From Palsa-1033 sp963735455 (GTDB taxonomy: Bacteria > Chloroflexota > Limnocylindria > Limnocylindrales > CSP1-4), in contig CAVTKZ010000002.1 in NCBI GenBank assembly GCA_963735455.1, forward strand, positions 1,178,001-1,242,000: 64,000 nucleotides of DNA, written 5' to 3'. Under the pieces are notes generated by a model that was given only the letters and a program-made list of their open reading frames with translations, was not told the DNA's origin and made no database searches. Shown here piece after piece: positions 46,006-57,421 of this stretch (positions are counted from its first letter, which is position 1; every line of letters begins with the position of its first letter). A program made the position numbers and the translations under genes.

Positions 46006-46107
46006 ATGGCACCGGAGCTGGTCCTGGGCGTCGTGCTCATCGTGATCCTGGTGGTCCGAGCGATCTTCGAGGTGTGGCTCTCCGGACCGGGTCCTTTGAG
46101 TCGGTAG
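46006..46107 (+). CDS. 33-residue single-helix membrane peptide
   Basis: The ATG at 46006 is preceded by GAAAGGAG at optimal spacing, one of the best ribosome-binding sites in this region. The 33 residues form one hydrophobic helix (LVLGVVLIVILVVRAIFEVW) with a single Arg and Glu inside it and a short polar tail ending GPGPLSR. It belongs to no family I know; it could be a regulatory peptide for the P-type ATPase or a membrane stress peptide. A 154-bp spacer with direct repeats separates it from the ATPase gene. Confidence 0.65.
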   Translation: MAPELVLGVVLIVILVVRAIFEVWLSGPGPLSR

Positions 46108-46143
46108 CGCTGCTCCTGGGCAATGGCTTCGAGTCTGGAGGCT

Positions 46144-46181
46144 CGTGCGGTCTCGGCACAACTCGCGCGGTCTCGGCACAA
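46144..46181 (+). promoter_or_regulatory. Tandem direct repeat upstream of mgtA-like gene
   Basis: Two 18-bp copies, CGTGCGGTCTCGGCACAA at 46144-46161 and CGCGCGGTCTCGGCACAA at 46164-46181, differ at one position and are 20 bp apart, i.e. on about the same helix face. They end 80 bp before the ATPase start, a good place for an activator or repressor that binds tandem sites. Confidence 0.55.
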
Positions 46182-46261
46182 GCTGCTCACAAATCGATCC
46201 TGGGCCCCAGCAACCACTCGGCTGAGATCTAGGGCAGGTCCGATGTACTGTTCGAGGCCTG

Positions 46262-48829
46262 ATGCCGCCTGACGTTGTTGCACGTCATGGCGCGGCTACC
46301 GAAGTGGCTTCGGCGGACGCGGTCGGATTGACGACGGCCCAAGCCATGGAGCAGCTCGCGGCGGATGGCCCGAATGCGATCGGCGGCAGCGCTGGGCGTA
46401 CGCGTCTGGCGATCCTGGGCTCGCAGCTCGCCAGCCCGCTCGTCCTCATCCTCGTCGCTGCAAGCCTCGTCAGCCTGGTCGTTGGCGATCGGGTCAACGC
46501 AACGATCATCCTGAGCATCGTGGTCATGAGCGCCTCGCTTGGATACGTCCAGGAGGAGCGTTCGGAGGTCGCCATCGCAGCGCTCAGGGCCCGACTCACC
46601 CTGCGAGCAACTGTCGTCCGGGGCGGTGAGCACCAGGAGGTCCCGATTCGTGAGGTCGTCCGGGGCGACCTCACGATCCTCGCCGCCGGCGACATCGTGC
46701 CGGCCGATGCCCAGCTCGTCGCGGCTAACAACCTGTACGTCGACGAGGCGTCACTGACCGGAGAGTCAGCTCCGGCCGCCAAGATGGTGCTTCCCGGAGT
46801 CCTCGAGCCGACTCGTAGTGCCGATCGTAACGGCCTGCTGTTCTTCGGGACAAGCGTCGTGAGCGGGACCGGTGAGGCCGTCATCACGGCAACCGGGGCG
46901 CGGACGGCGTATGGCGAAATTGCCCGGAGGCTGGCCGAGCGTGCACCCGAAAATGACTTCCAACGCGGTGTTCGCCATTTCGGTTACCTGATCTTCCGGG
47001 TGACCGGGATTCTCGTCATCGCCGTCCTGGCGATTAACATCGGGCTGCACCGGCCCGTCCTCGAGTCGCTCCTTTTCGCGATTGCCCTGGCCGTCGGCCT
47101 GACCCCCGAGCTCCTGCCTGCGATCGTGACCCTGAACCTGACCCAGGGTGCGCACGTGCTGGCCGCCCACGGAGTCCTGGTGAAGCGCCTGCCGGCGATC
47201 CAGAACCTCGGCAGCGTTACCGTCCTGGCCACAGACAAGACGGGCACCCTGACCGAAGGGCGCCTCGAGTTCGTCCGGGCGGGCTGCATCGACCGGGACG
47301 ATGCGGCTGAGATCGCCGAGACGCTCCACTACGCCTACTTGAACAGCCACTTCCAGACCGGCTTCAGCAACCCACTGGACGCGGCGATCCTGAGCGGCGT
47401 CACGCCGCCCGCGGATCTCGCCACGTACCGCAAACTGGCCGAGCTGCCCTATGACTTCTCTCGACGCCTGCTTAGCGTGGTGGTCCAGCGGGCGGATGAT
47501 CCACCGCTCCTGGTGACGAAGGGCGCACCGGAAGCGGTGATCCGGCTTTGCAGCCGGGTCCGAACGGATCGCGACACCCGAGACATCGCGGCCGGTGAAC
47601 ATCGACGGCTGGCTCGCCTGGTTGATAGCGCTTCGACGGAGGGCTACCGGCTCGTTGCCGTCGGCTCGCGGCCCTTGACGGAGGCCGAATCTCGGGAATC
47701 CACGACGACGGGAGCGGTGCCGATCCTCCAAGACCCCACAACGCTCGAGCATGACCTCGTTTTCGATGGCGTGATCCTGTTCAGTGACCCACCCAAGGCT
47801 GGGGTCGACAGGACAATCGCCGAGCTCGCGGCGCAGGGGGTCGCCCTGAAGGTGGTCACCGGGGACAACGAGCTTGTGGCCCGCCATGTCGCAATGCAGG
47901 TCGGCCTGACGGTCGAGGGAATCCTGACGGGCGACGAGATGCGCTCGCTCAGCCACCCGGCGCTCGTCGCCCGGGCGAAGAGAACGTCGATCTTCGCCAG
48001 GGTCGATCCGGGCCAAAAGCTGCAGGTGATCAACGCCCTTCACGAGGGCGGCGCGGTGGTCGGCTACCTGGGTGATGGGATCAACGACGCCCCTGCCCTC
48101 CACGCCGCGGACGTCGGGATCAGCGTGGATAACGCCACCGACGTCGCGCGCTCCGCAGCTGACATCATCCTGCTCGAGCCAAGCCTCGAAGCCATCAGCC
48201 GGGGTGTCGTCGAAGGTCGGCGGACCTTCGCCAACACGCTCAAATACATCCGTATGGGCACAAGCTCGAACTTCGGCAACATGCTGAGCATGACCGGCGC
48301 CGCACTCCTGCTGCCGTTCCTGCCGATGACTCCGGGCCAAATTCTCTTGAACAACCTGATCTACGATGCTTCGCAGACGGCGATTCCCACCGATCGGATC
48401 GATCGCGACAGCGGCGCCGCTCCGACCCGCTGGGACGTCCATGCGATCCAGCGATTCATGCTGATCTTCGGTCCGATCTCGTCGCTCTTCGACTTCGTAA
48501 CCTTCGGCCTCCTGCTCCTCGTCCTCGGGTTGAACGAGCGGGCCTTCCAGACGGGCTGGTTCATCGAGTCCCTATTCACCCAGGTCCTCGTCATCCTGGT
48601 CATCCGTACCCGCCGCAGTCCGTTCTGGCGGAGCAGCCCGAGTCCGCAGCTGCTCGCCGCAATCGTCGCGGCACTGGCAGCGGCCGTTCTTGTTCCACTC
48701 AGTCCAGTCGGCGACCTGCTTGGCTTCACGCCCTTGCCTCTTGGCTTCTGGCCGCTCCTGGGGGTCATCGTCGCCGGCTACCTGGCCCTGGTGGAGCTGA
48801 CCAAGCGTCGCTTCGAACCGCCCCCGTGA
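46262..48829 (+). CDS. P-type ATPase, Mg2+-importer (MgtA/MgtB) type
   Basis: An 855-residue P-type ATPase: actuator motif DEASLTGESAP, membrane segment VGLTPELLPAIVTLNL (the PEL/LP ion motif of MgtA-type pumps), the phosphorylated aspartate in DKTGTLTEGR near residue 325, the KGAPEAV nucleotide loop, VVTGDNELVARH, and GDGINDAPALHAADVGISVDNATDVARSAADIILLEPSLEAI. The late membrane motif LLNNLIYDASQTAIPTDRID is typical of MgtA/MgtB. Start at 46262 without an obvious Shine-Dalgarno. Related pumps (CtpF) belong to dormancy regulons in mycobacteria; the ion here is inferred from motifs. Confidence 0.88.
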   Translation: MPPDVVARHGAATEVASADAVGLTTAQAMEQLAADGPNAIGGSAGRTRLAILGSQLASPLVLILVAASLVSLVVGDRVNATIILSIVVMSASLGYVQEERSEVAIAALRARLTLRATVVRGGEHQEVPIREVVRGDLTILAAGDIVPADAQLVAANNLYVDEASLTGESAPAAKMVLPGVLEPTRSADRNGLLFFGTSVVSGTGEAVITATGARTAYGEIARRLAERAPENDFQRGVRHFGYLIFRVTGILVIAVLAINIGLHRPVLESLLFAIALAVGLTPELLPAIVTLNLTQGAHVLAAHGVLVKRLPAIQNLGSVTVLATDKTGTLTEGRLEFVRAGCIDRDDAAEIAETLHYAYLNSHFQTGFSNPLDAAILSGVTPPADLATYRKLAELPYDFSRRLLSVVVQRADDPPLLVTKGAPEAVIRLCSRVRTDRDTRDIAAGEHRRLARLVDSASTEGYRLVAVGSRPLTEAESRESTTTGAVPILQDPTTLEHDLVFDGVILFSDPPKAGVDRTIAELAAQGVALKVVTGDNELVARHVAMQVGLTVEGILTGDEMRSLSHPALVARAKRTSIFARVDPGQKLQVINALHEGGAVVGYLGDGINDAPALHAADVGISVDNATDVARSAADIILLEPSLEAISRGVVEGRRTFANTLKYIRMGTSSNFGNMLSMTGAALLLPFLPMTPGQILLNNLIYDASQTAIPTDRIDRDSGAAPTRWDVHAIQRFMLIFGPISSLFDFVTFGLLLLVLGLNERAFQTGWFIESLFTQVLVILVIRTRRSPFWRSSPSPQLLAAIVAALAAAVLVPLSPVGDLLGFTPLPLGFWPLLGVIVAGYLALVELTKRRFEPPP

Positions 48830-48867
48830 AGTCCGGTACGCTCTAATCCTCGTGTGTTGGAGGACCG

Positions 48868-49229
48868 GTGACTAGCGGGTCGGATGCCTATCTGAGCGCC
48901 GAGGATGTATTGCCGCCATGGCCGCGGCGATGGACGGCCTCGATGTTCTGGTCTTTACCGGCGGCGTCGGCGAACATGCGCCCGTCGTTCGGGCTGCGGC
49001 GTGCGCCGGGCTCGGGTTCCTCGGAGTTCGGATCGACACGCAGGCCAACGACCGGACGGTGACGCCCGGTGAGCCTGACCGAGAGATCAGCTCGGGCGAG
49101 TCAGTGGTCCGAACATTGGTCGTCGAGGCCCGCGAGGATCTCGAGATTGCCCACGAGGTCCGGCAGACCCTCGACCTGTGGGGGCCGAGCGGCCCATTCG
49201 AGCCGGGACCCTCGGCCGGACTAGCTTGA
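48868..49229 (+). pseudogene. ackA: Acetate kinase remnant (C-terminal part, truncated)
   Basis: Only the C-terminal quarter of acetate kinase is left: IAAMAAAMDGLDVLVFTGGVGEHAP, the AAACAGLGFLGVRID stretch, and VVRTLVVEAREDLEIAHEVR, all as in AckA. The segment upstream (SDAYLS) is in another frame, showing a frameshift near 48890. About 270 residues including the acetate/ATP-binding core are missing. A GTG with GGAGG (48868) stands in front, suggesting an internal deletion behind an old start. The last 19 residues come from the 48-bp repeat, not from AckA. Not functional as acetate kinase. Confidence 0.8.
49170..49217 (+). repeat. 48-bp dispersed repeat, copy B
   Basis: This copy matches copy A (45828-45875) at 46 of 48 positions in the same orientation. 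The two differences lie in the loop and at the base of the GGGGCC...GGCCC stem. It is at the 3' end of the acetate kinase remnant and 3 bp before the stop codon of the convergent usp gene. Together the two copies bracket a 3.3-kb segment with the small peptide, the ATPase and the ackA remnant. Confidence 0.85.
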
Positions 49230-50120
49230 CCGGGCGCGAACGACGAGCACCGAGCAGTGCGCCCGCTCGAGGACCTTGCGGGCGACGCTGCCAAGCAGCA
49301 GCCGCTCGAAGCCGGTCTGGCCACGGGTGCCCATGACGATCAGGTCGGCACTGAATGCCTCGGCGGATCGGACGACCTCCTGGGCGGGGTCCCCGACAGG
49401 AGCGATTCCTTCGGCTACGAGGCCGGCAGCGGACAGATCATCGGCTGAGGCGGCTGCGACCGACTGGTGTTCCTTCAGGTCGGCCTGAATCGCTTCCTCG
49501 AGGGCCTGGATCTCGGCGGGTGCCTCGGGCTGAAGCCAACCGAACCATCCCGGTTGGCGCTCGGAGACGCTGACAACGCGGACCGGCAGGCCGCGAAAGC
49601 CTGGCATCCGCCCGAGCAATCCGCGGGCCGCCCGGGCGGCCGTGGACCCGTCGTCGGCCAGGACAAGCCGGCCCACCGAGGAGGTTCGGACGACCAGGAC
49701 CGGCGTGGCGGCATATTCGACCACCTCGGCCGCAACTGAGCCGAGCACCGCTGACCCGAGTGCGCCCCGGCCGTGGCTACCAAGCACGATCAAGTCGGCT
49801 TGGGCCTCTTGGGCCGCCTGGACGATGGCGCTGGCCGGTCGCCCGCCGACAATCTCGGTCGCGACCGTCCGATCGGGAGCCTGGAGCCGCGCGGCCGTCG
49901 CATCGAGGAATTGCTGTCGGCGCTCACGGTCGGCTGCCATGTCGGCCTCGACTGCCTCGGTCGAGACAACGACCCCGGGCATCCCGGCGTAGATCCCGAG
50001 CAGCGCGTCGGCAACATTGATGAGCTGGACATGGCTGCCGGCGGGCCAGGCCGTGCTTGCAACGAGCTCGATCGCACGATCAGAGGCCGTCGAGCCATCG
50101 ATCGCCAACAGGATCTTCAT
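49221..50120 (-). CDS. Universal stress protein with two tandem Usp domains
   Basis: A 299-residue protein of two UspA folds. Domain 1 (MKILLAIDGSTASDRAIELV ... GSHGRGALGSAVLGSVAAEVVEYAATPVLVVR) and domain 2 (RLVLADDGSTAARAARGLLGRM ... GTRGQTGFERLLLGSVARKVLERAHCSVLVVR) both carry the G-2x-G-9x-G-S/T ATP-binding pattern. Tandem ATP-binding Usps are hallmark members of the mycobacterial DosR regulon. It is last in a four-gene minus-strand cluster with short gaps. Confidence 0.93.
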   Translation of the reverse strand: MKILLAIDGSTASDRAIELVASTAWPAGSHVQLINVADALLGIYAGMPGVVVSTEAVEADMAADRERRQQFLDATAARLQAPDRTVATEIVGGRPASAIVQAAQEAQADLIVLGSHGRGALGSAVLGSVAAEVVEYAATPVLVVRTSSVGRLVLADDGSTAARAARGLLGRMPGFRGLPVRVVSVSERQPGWFGWLQPEAPAEIQALEEAIQADLKEHQSVAAASADDLSAAGLVAEGIAPVGDPAQEVVRSAEAFSADLIVMGTRGQTGFERLLLGSVARKVLERAHCSVLVVRARSS

Positions 50121-50129
50121 CTCACTCCT

Positions 50130-50390
50130 TCAGGCTGGGACGTCAACCAGTCGATCGGGCCGTTGACAGATCTCGACGTACTCGCGCTCGAAGGCGAGCC
50201 GGGCGTAACCCGGGCCAAGCACGATCAGGCAATCGTCGTCCGCCGTCGCGGCGACAACCCGGGCAAAGAAGGCCTGCCGGGAATCGAGCCCACGCTCAAC
50301 GGAGGCCCGACGGACAACGCCATCCTGGCCGATCCGGGCGATCAGCGCTGCTGACGGGTCAAGCCTCACAACCGCGGTTTCTGTGTTCAT
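50130..50390 (-). CDS. Small conserved protein upstream of usp, unknown
   Basis: An 86-residue soluble protein (MNTETAVVRLDPSAALIARIGQDG, ADDDCLIVLGPGYARLAFEREYVEI, QRPDRLVDVPA). The D-D-x-C-L-I-V-L-G-P segment followed by FEREYV looks like an enzyme-derived alpha/beta motif, but I do not recognise the family. It overlaps the upstream membrane gene by four bases (ATGA) and precedes usp by nine bases, so it is co-translated with them. Confidence 0.6.
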   Translation of the reverse strand: MNTETAVVRLDPSAALIARIGQDGVVRRASVERGLDSRQAFFARVVAATADDDCLIVLGPGYARLAFEREYVEICQRPDRLVDVPA

Positions 50391-50851
50391 GGTCGGGCCT
50401 CCATCTTGTGATCCTCATGGCCGCCAGCTGAGCGGGCGTCGAACCAGCGCAATCCCGTGACGAGGATTGCCAGGGCCAGGGCGAGGTAGAGCGGCTGCAG
50501 CGGTGGATCGATGCTGAAACCCACGATCGCGATCTCGACGAGCAGCCAGATGAGCAAGCCAATCCCGGTTACGACCGCGGCCAACGGCGCAACCGGTCGA
50601 CCTGTCCAGGCAAGGCCGGCGGCCAGGAGCGGGCCGATCCCCAGCACGGAGAACAGGATCAACCCGGGCACGAAGTAGGTATCAAAGGGCGAACCGGCCA
50701 GGGACGAGACCGGCAACGGGAGGATCTCGCCCCGCGGACCGAGCACGAGGGCGAGGCCGCCGCCCAGAGCCCCCAGGCTCAGCAAGACCTCCAAGCCGAT
50801 CGCTGCCCTGACAATCGGCCGCTGTGGTGCTCGCGGTACGCTGCGATTCAT
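50387..50851 (-). CDS. Four-helix membrane protein, unknown
   Basis: A 154-residue protein beginning MNRSVPRAPQ with about four transmembrane segments (AAIGLEVLLSLGALGGGLALVL, FVPGLILFSVLGIGPLLAAGL, VAPLAAVVTGIGLLIWLLVEIAIV, LYLALALAILVTGLRWF) and a loop SPFDTYFVPG. The ATG at 50851 is used, since the upstream part of the frame overlaps the preceding gene. Its stop overlaps the next gene by four bases. Function unknown; a stress-related membrane protein by context. Confidence 0.65.
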   Translation of the reverse strand: MNRSVPRAPQRPIVRAAIGLEVLLSLGALGGGLALVLGPRGEILPLPVSSLAGSPFDTYFVPGLILFSVLGIGPLLAAGLAWTGRPVAPLAAVVTGIGLLIWLLVEIAIVGFSIDPPLQPLYLALALAILVTGLRWFDARSAGGHEDHKMEARP

Positions 50852-50865
50852 GTTCAGGACCTCCG

Positions 50866-51234
50866 CTACGGCTGTGGCGCCAACACCGAGCGCGGGAAGA
50901 ACAGCACGATATTCACGAACGCGAGCCCGCCCACGGCCAGCAGCCGGATGGCGATCGGCCACGTCGTCTCCCAGGCCCACAAGCCCGCGGTGACCGGCAG
51001 CAGGAGCAACCACAGGATGGCCTGGAGGATCAGCGGCAGGCTGCGCAGCCAGGTCCAGGTCTGGTCCAAGCTGCCCTGGCTCCAGATGAGGGCCCCTGCG
51101 AATGCGAGCCAGAGTGCGCCAAACAGGATGAAAACGCCGACATCGAACAGGGCTTCCATGGGACCTGGCCTCCGGGCTGCAGAACCACTTGCGCCGCGCG
51201 CCGGCGCCGCATCGCTGTCCATGGCAGTGCTCAT
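50866..51234 (-). CDS. Three-helix membrane protein, unknown
   Basis: A 122-residue protein with a hydrophilic Ala/Arg-rich N-terminus of about 25 residues and three hydrophobic segments (FDVGVFILFGALWLAFAGALIW, LPLILQAILWLLLLPVTAGLWAW, AIRLLAVGGLAFVNIVLFF) with conserved-looking W residues. First gene of the cluster leading to usp. It diverges from the PFOR gene across 283 bp that contains a palindrome GCCGA-AAG-TCGGC at 51301-51313. Confidence 0.6.
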   Translation of the reverse strand: MSTAMDSDAAPARGASGSAARRPGPMEALFDVGVFILFGALWLAFAGALIWSQGSLDQTWTWLRSLPLILQAILWLLLLPVTAGLWAWETTWPIAIRLLAVGGLAFVNIVLFFPRSVLAPQP

Positions 51235-51298
51235 GTCGGACTCCCTTCCGCGGTCATCTGCCTGGATCGAGGATCCGTCTCCGGGGCGCCTTGGGCCA

Positions 51299-51312
51299 GT
51301 GCCGAAAGTCGG
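51299..51312. promoter_or_regulatory. Possible DosR-like box between usp cluster and PFOR
   Basis: GTGCCGAAAGTCGG matches the reverse form of the DosR core (GGGnCnAAAGTCCC) at 9 of 12 defined positions and lies within the palindrome GCCGAAAGTCGGC. It is 65 bp upstream of the three-helix protein gene and about 206 bp before the PFOR start. Weak on its own; noted because of the neighbouring sites. Confidence 0.25.
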
Positions 51313-51517
51313 CCCGTGCGGGGGCCGCAGGTCACCACCCGGCCGGCCGAGGCACGCCGGCTCCCTCGGCTGGTGACGAATGGCCCTGTTGCCGGCGGCG
51401 ACCGCCAGCCACGCTGGCGACGAACCGTGGCAGGGCGCATGCTGGCCCCGGCTTCAACCGTTGACCGCCACGGCCGCCCGGACGCGACGGTGTCAGTGGA
51501 CCCATGGGAGACCGGAC

Positions 51518-55164
<3,647 letters not shown>

Positions 55165-55168
<4 letters not shown>

Positions 55169-56172
55169 GCGTCGACCTGCGGACCCGCTACCTGGGGCTG
55201 GACCTGCGCTCGCCGATCGTCGCCTCGGCGGCACCGCACAACGACGATTCGGTCGTTGCCGCGCGGCTCCAGCAGGCCGGTGCCGGCGCGATCGTCCTGC
55301 CGTCGCTGTTCGAGGAGGAGATCGTCGCCGAGGAGACCGAGCTGAACCGATCACTCGAGCAAGGGACCGAGCACTTCGCCGAGGCGCTCGACTACTTCCC
55401 CGCGATCGGGCAGTTCATGGGCGCCGCCGATCGGTATCTCGGCGCCGTCGAACAGGTCAGGGCACGGGCGACCGTGCCGATCATTGGCAGCTTGAATGCC
55501 ACGAGCCGAGGCGCTTGGGTCCGCTACGCCCGGCGGATCCAGGATGCCGGCGCCGACGCCCTCGAGCTCAACCTGTACCGGGTGGCGGCCGACCCGGCCC
55601 GCTCGAGCGCCGACCTGGAGGTCGCCGATCTCGAGCTGATCGCCGACGTCCGTGCCGCCATCACGATCCCATTGGCGATCAAGCTGAGCCCGTTCTACTC
55701 GTCCCTGGCCCATTTCGTGCCAGAGGCGCGGATCGCCGGGGCGGACGGATTCGTCCTGTTCAACCGGTTCTACCAGCCCGACCTCGACATCGAGGCCCTC
55801 GAAGTCGTGCCCCGGATCGAGCTCAGCCAGCCCTGGGAGATGCGCCTGCCGGTGCGCTGGATCGCGATCCTGCGACCACAGCTCGGTCCGGAGGTCTCCT
55901 TCGCGGCCAGCTCCGGGGCCCACTCGGCCGCCGATGTGATCAAGGGCCTGCTGGTCGGCGCCGATGTCGTGATGATGACCTCGGCCCTGCTCCGGTCAGG
56001 GCCGGACCACGTTGCGATCGTCGAGGCTGATCTGCGCAGCTGGCTCGAAGCCCACGACTATGCCTCGGTCGCCCAGCTGCGCGGCAGCGTCAGTCAGACG
56101 ACTGCCGCGGACCCAGCAGGGTTCGAGCGAGCGAACTATTTCCGGACGCTGCGATCGTGGCCTCAGGGCTGA
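55165..56172 (+). CDS. Dihydroorotate-dehydrogenase-like flavoprotein, PFOR-coupled
   Basis: A 335-residue TIM-barrel FMN protein of the PyrD-like family: YLGLDLRSPIVASAAPHNDD, GSLNATSRGAWVRYARRIQDAGADALELNLY, IPLAIKLSPFYSSL, GFVLFNRFYQPD, FAASSGAHSAADVIKGLLVGADVVMMTSALLR. These PyrD-like proteins are repeatedly found next to nifJ and are not likely true pyrimidine enzymes. ATGA overlap with nifJ means translational coupling, suggesting a redox job connected with ferredoxin or pyruvate metabolism. The 3' end overlaps an opposite-strand gene by 83 bp. Confidence 0.88.
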
Positions 56173-56821
56173 GCCGGCGGCCGGCCGACCAGTCGTCTGG
56201 GCTCGTCGACCGGAGCCAGCGCCGCTCGGCCACGAGCCATGCCCAGACCTCGCCTGAGCCGTCGCGCAGCCCCGCGCTCGACTCGTAGCGAGCCGTCTCG
56301 TCGGCCACGAAGGCCGCATAGCGGGCGAGCGGCGTGGCCAGCGCCAGTCGCCGTTCGAAGCCAGGCGCGATGTCGACGGCCAGCAGCAGGCGGCCAAAGA
56401 ACGCGCCCACACTCGCGGCGCCGACATCCCAGTCCTGTGAGTGTCCGCCACTCTTGAGCACCGGTGCCGTCGAGGTGAACACGGCCACGACCAACCCGTC
56501 GACCTCGTTGGCCGCGAGTGCTCCGCCAAACGCCAGGTACTCGTTGGCAACGCCGAGCCGATCAACGATCCGGATCGGGCCCCAGGAGAATTCTCCGTGG
56601 TACGGGAGCCGACTGGCCCGGGTCAACCGCCGCAGCTGGCCACGCCCGTCGACCGTCGCCCAGTAGTCGACCAGCTCCGGATCGTAGTGGTGCAGCGATG
56701 GGGTCGCCCGGAGGGCCATCAACAGGTAGGCACCGTCCGGGCCATGGGGCACGCCCGAGTTCGCCAGGAACCCCAGGTTGGCCAGCCGGGCGGCTCCGGC
56801 TGCAGGATCGATGCCGGTCAC
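56090..56821 (-). CDS. Unknown protein coupled to hemerythrin
   Basis: The 243-residue product has balanced composition for a real gene (HHYDPELVDYWATVDGRGQL, LPYHGEFSWGPIRIVDRLGVANEYLAFG, DWDVGAASVGAFFGRLLLAVD). No family is recognised. The GTG at 56821 overlaps the hemerythrin stop by four bases (GTGA), strong support for expression. Its 3' end runs 83 bp into the dihydroorotate-dehydrogenase-like gene on the other strand. Possibly a soluble enzyme or sensor; function unknown. Confidence 0.65.
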   Translation of the reverse strand: MTGIDPAAGAARLANLGFLANSGVPHGPDGAYLLMALRATPSLHHYDPELVDYWATVDGRGQLRRLTRASRLPYHGEFSWGPIRIVDRLGVANEYLAFGGALAANEVDGLVVAVFTSTAPVLKSGGHSQDWDVGAASVGAFFGRLLLAVDIAPGFERRLALATPLARYAAFVADETARYESSAGLRDGSGEVWAWLVAERRWLRSTSPDDWSAGRRLSPEATIAASGNSSLARTLLGPRQSSD

Positions 56822-57306
56822 AATACCGGTCGCGGGCTCGGCTCGACCCGGGCTGAGGCCGTCTCGGCGAGGATCGGAATCAGGAAGCGTTCCTCGCGTT
56901 CGAGATGCGCCCGCAGTAGTGCCTCAAGGCTGAACAGGTGGCAGCGCGCCTCCGCCTGGCCCCTGTCGGCCTGGTGGGATCCGAGACGAATCTCATCCTC
57001 GTTGAGGTGCTCGGCCATCTGCCGGATCTGCTGATGGTCGAAGCGCGCCGCCCGGGTGGCCCATGGCGAGCCGATCCGGGCCTCGATCTCGGGATACAGC
57101 CAGCCGTCCTCCCAGGCGATGTGCGGCTCGAGCGTGTCGTGGATCCAGCTCAGTACCGAGATCACGTCGACCGACAGCTCCGGCGTCGGCCGCAGGCCGA
57201 CTTCGCAGGCGACGTCGTGGATCCGATTGATGCCCCGCCTGAGGTCCTGGTGCTCATGTTCGGCGAATGCCCAGATCGCTTGTGTTGCGTCCGTCCTGGT
57301 AACCAT
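56818..57306 (-). CDS. Hemerythrin-like (HHE) cation-binding protein
   Basis: A four-helix HHE protein: AEHEHQDLRRGINRIHD, HDTLEPHIAWEDGWLYPEIE, ARFDHQQIRQMAEHL and LRAHLEREERFLIPIL supply the His and Glu/Asp ligands of a di-iron site. Such proteins bind oxygen, sense NO or O2, or store iron. The ATG at 57306 with GAGG eight bases upstream is preferred over one nine codons earlier. A DosR-like palindrome lies at 57400-57419, 94 bases upstream. Confidence 0.9.
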   Translation of the reverse strand: MVTRTDATQAIWAFAEHEHQDLRRGINRIHDVACEVGLRPTPELSVDVISVLSWIHDTLEPHIAWEDGWLYPEIEARIGSPWATRAARFDHQQIRQMAEHLNEDEIRLGSHQADRGQAEARCHLFSLEALLRAHLEREERFLIPILAETASARVEPSPRPVL

Positions 57307-57399
57307 CGTTCGATCCTCATGCAGGCTTGGCACCGACGAGTACCTGGCCCAACGATCGTCTCCGGCGTGGCTGGCGAGCAGGGCCGTCGGTCACCAACC

Positions 57400-57419
57400 T
57401 TGGGTCACGATGGCCCGAA
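57400..57419. promoter_or_regulatory. DosR-like box upstream of hemerythrin
   Basis: TTGGGTCACGATGGCCCGAA has the flanks TTGGG and CCCGAA of the 20-bp DosR consensus, with 13 of 20 positions agreeing, and is a near two-fold palindrome. It lies upstream of the hemerythrin gene, immediately beyond the 3' end of the hydrogenase operon. Confidence 0.4.
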
Positions 57420-57421
57420 GC

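Noticed and set aside
46766..48442. 558-codon minus-strand frame opposite the P-type ATPase
   Set aside because: Antisense shadow; the ATPase frame carries every family motif.
50852..51013. N-terminal extension of the 154-residue membrane protein
   Set aside because: The extension overlaps the preceding coding gene and lacks membrane or signal character.
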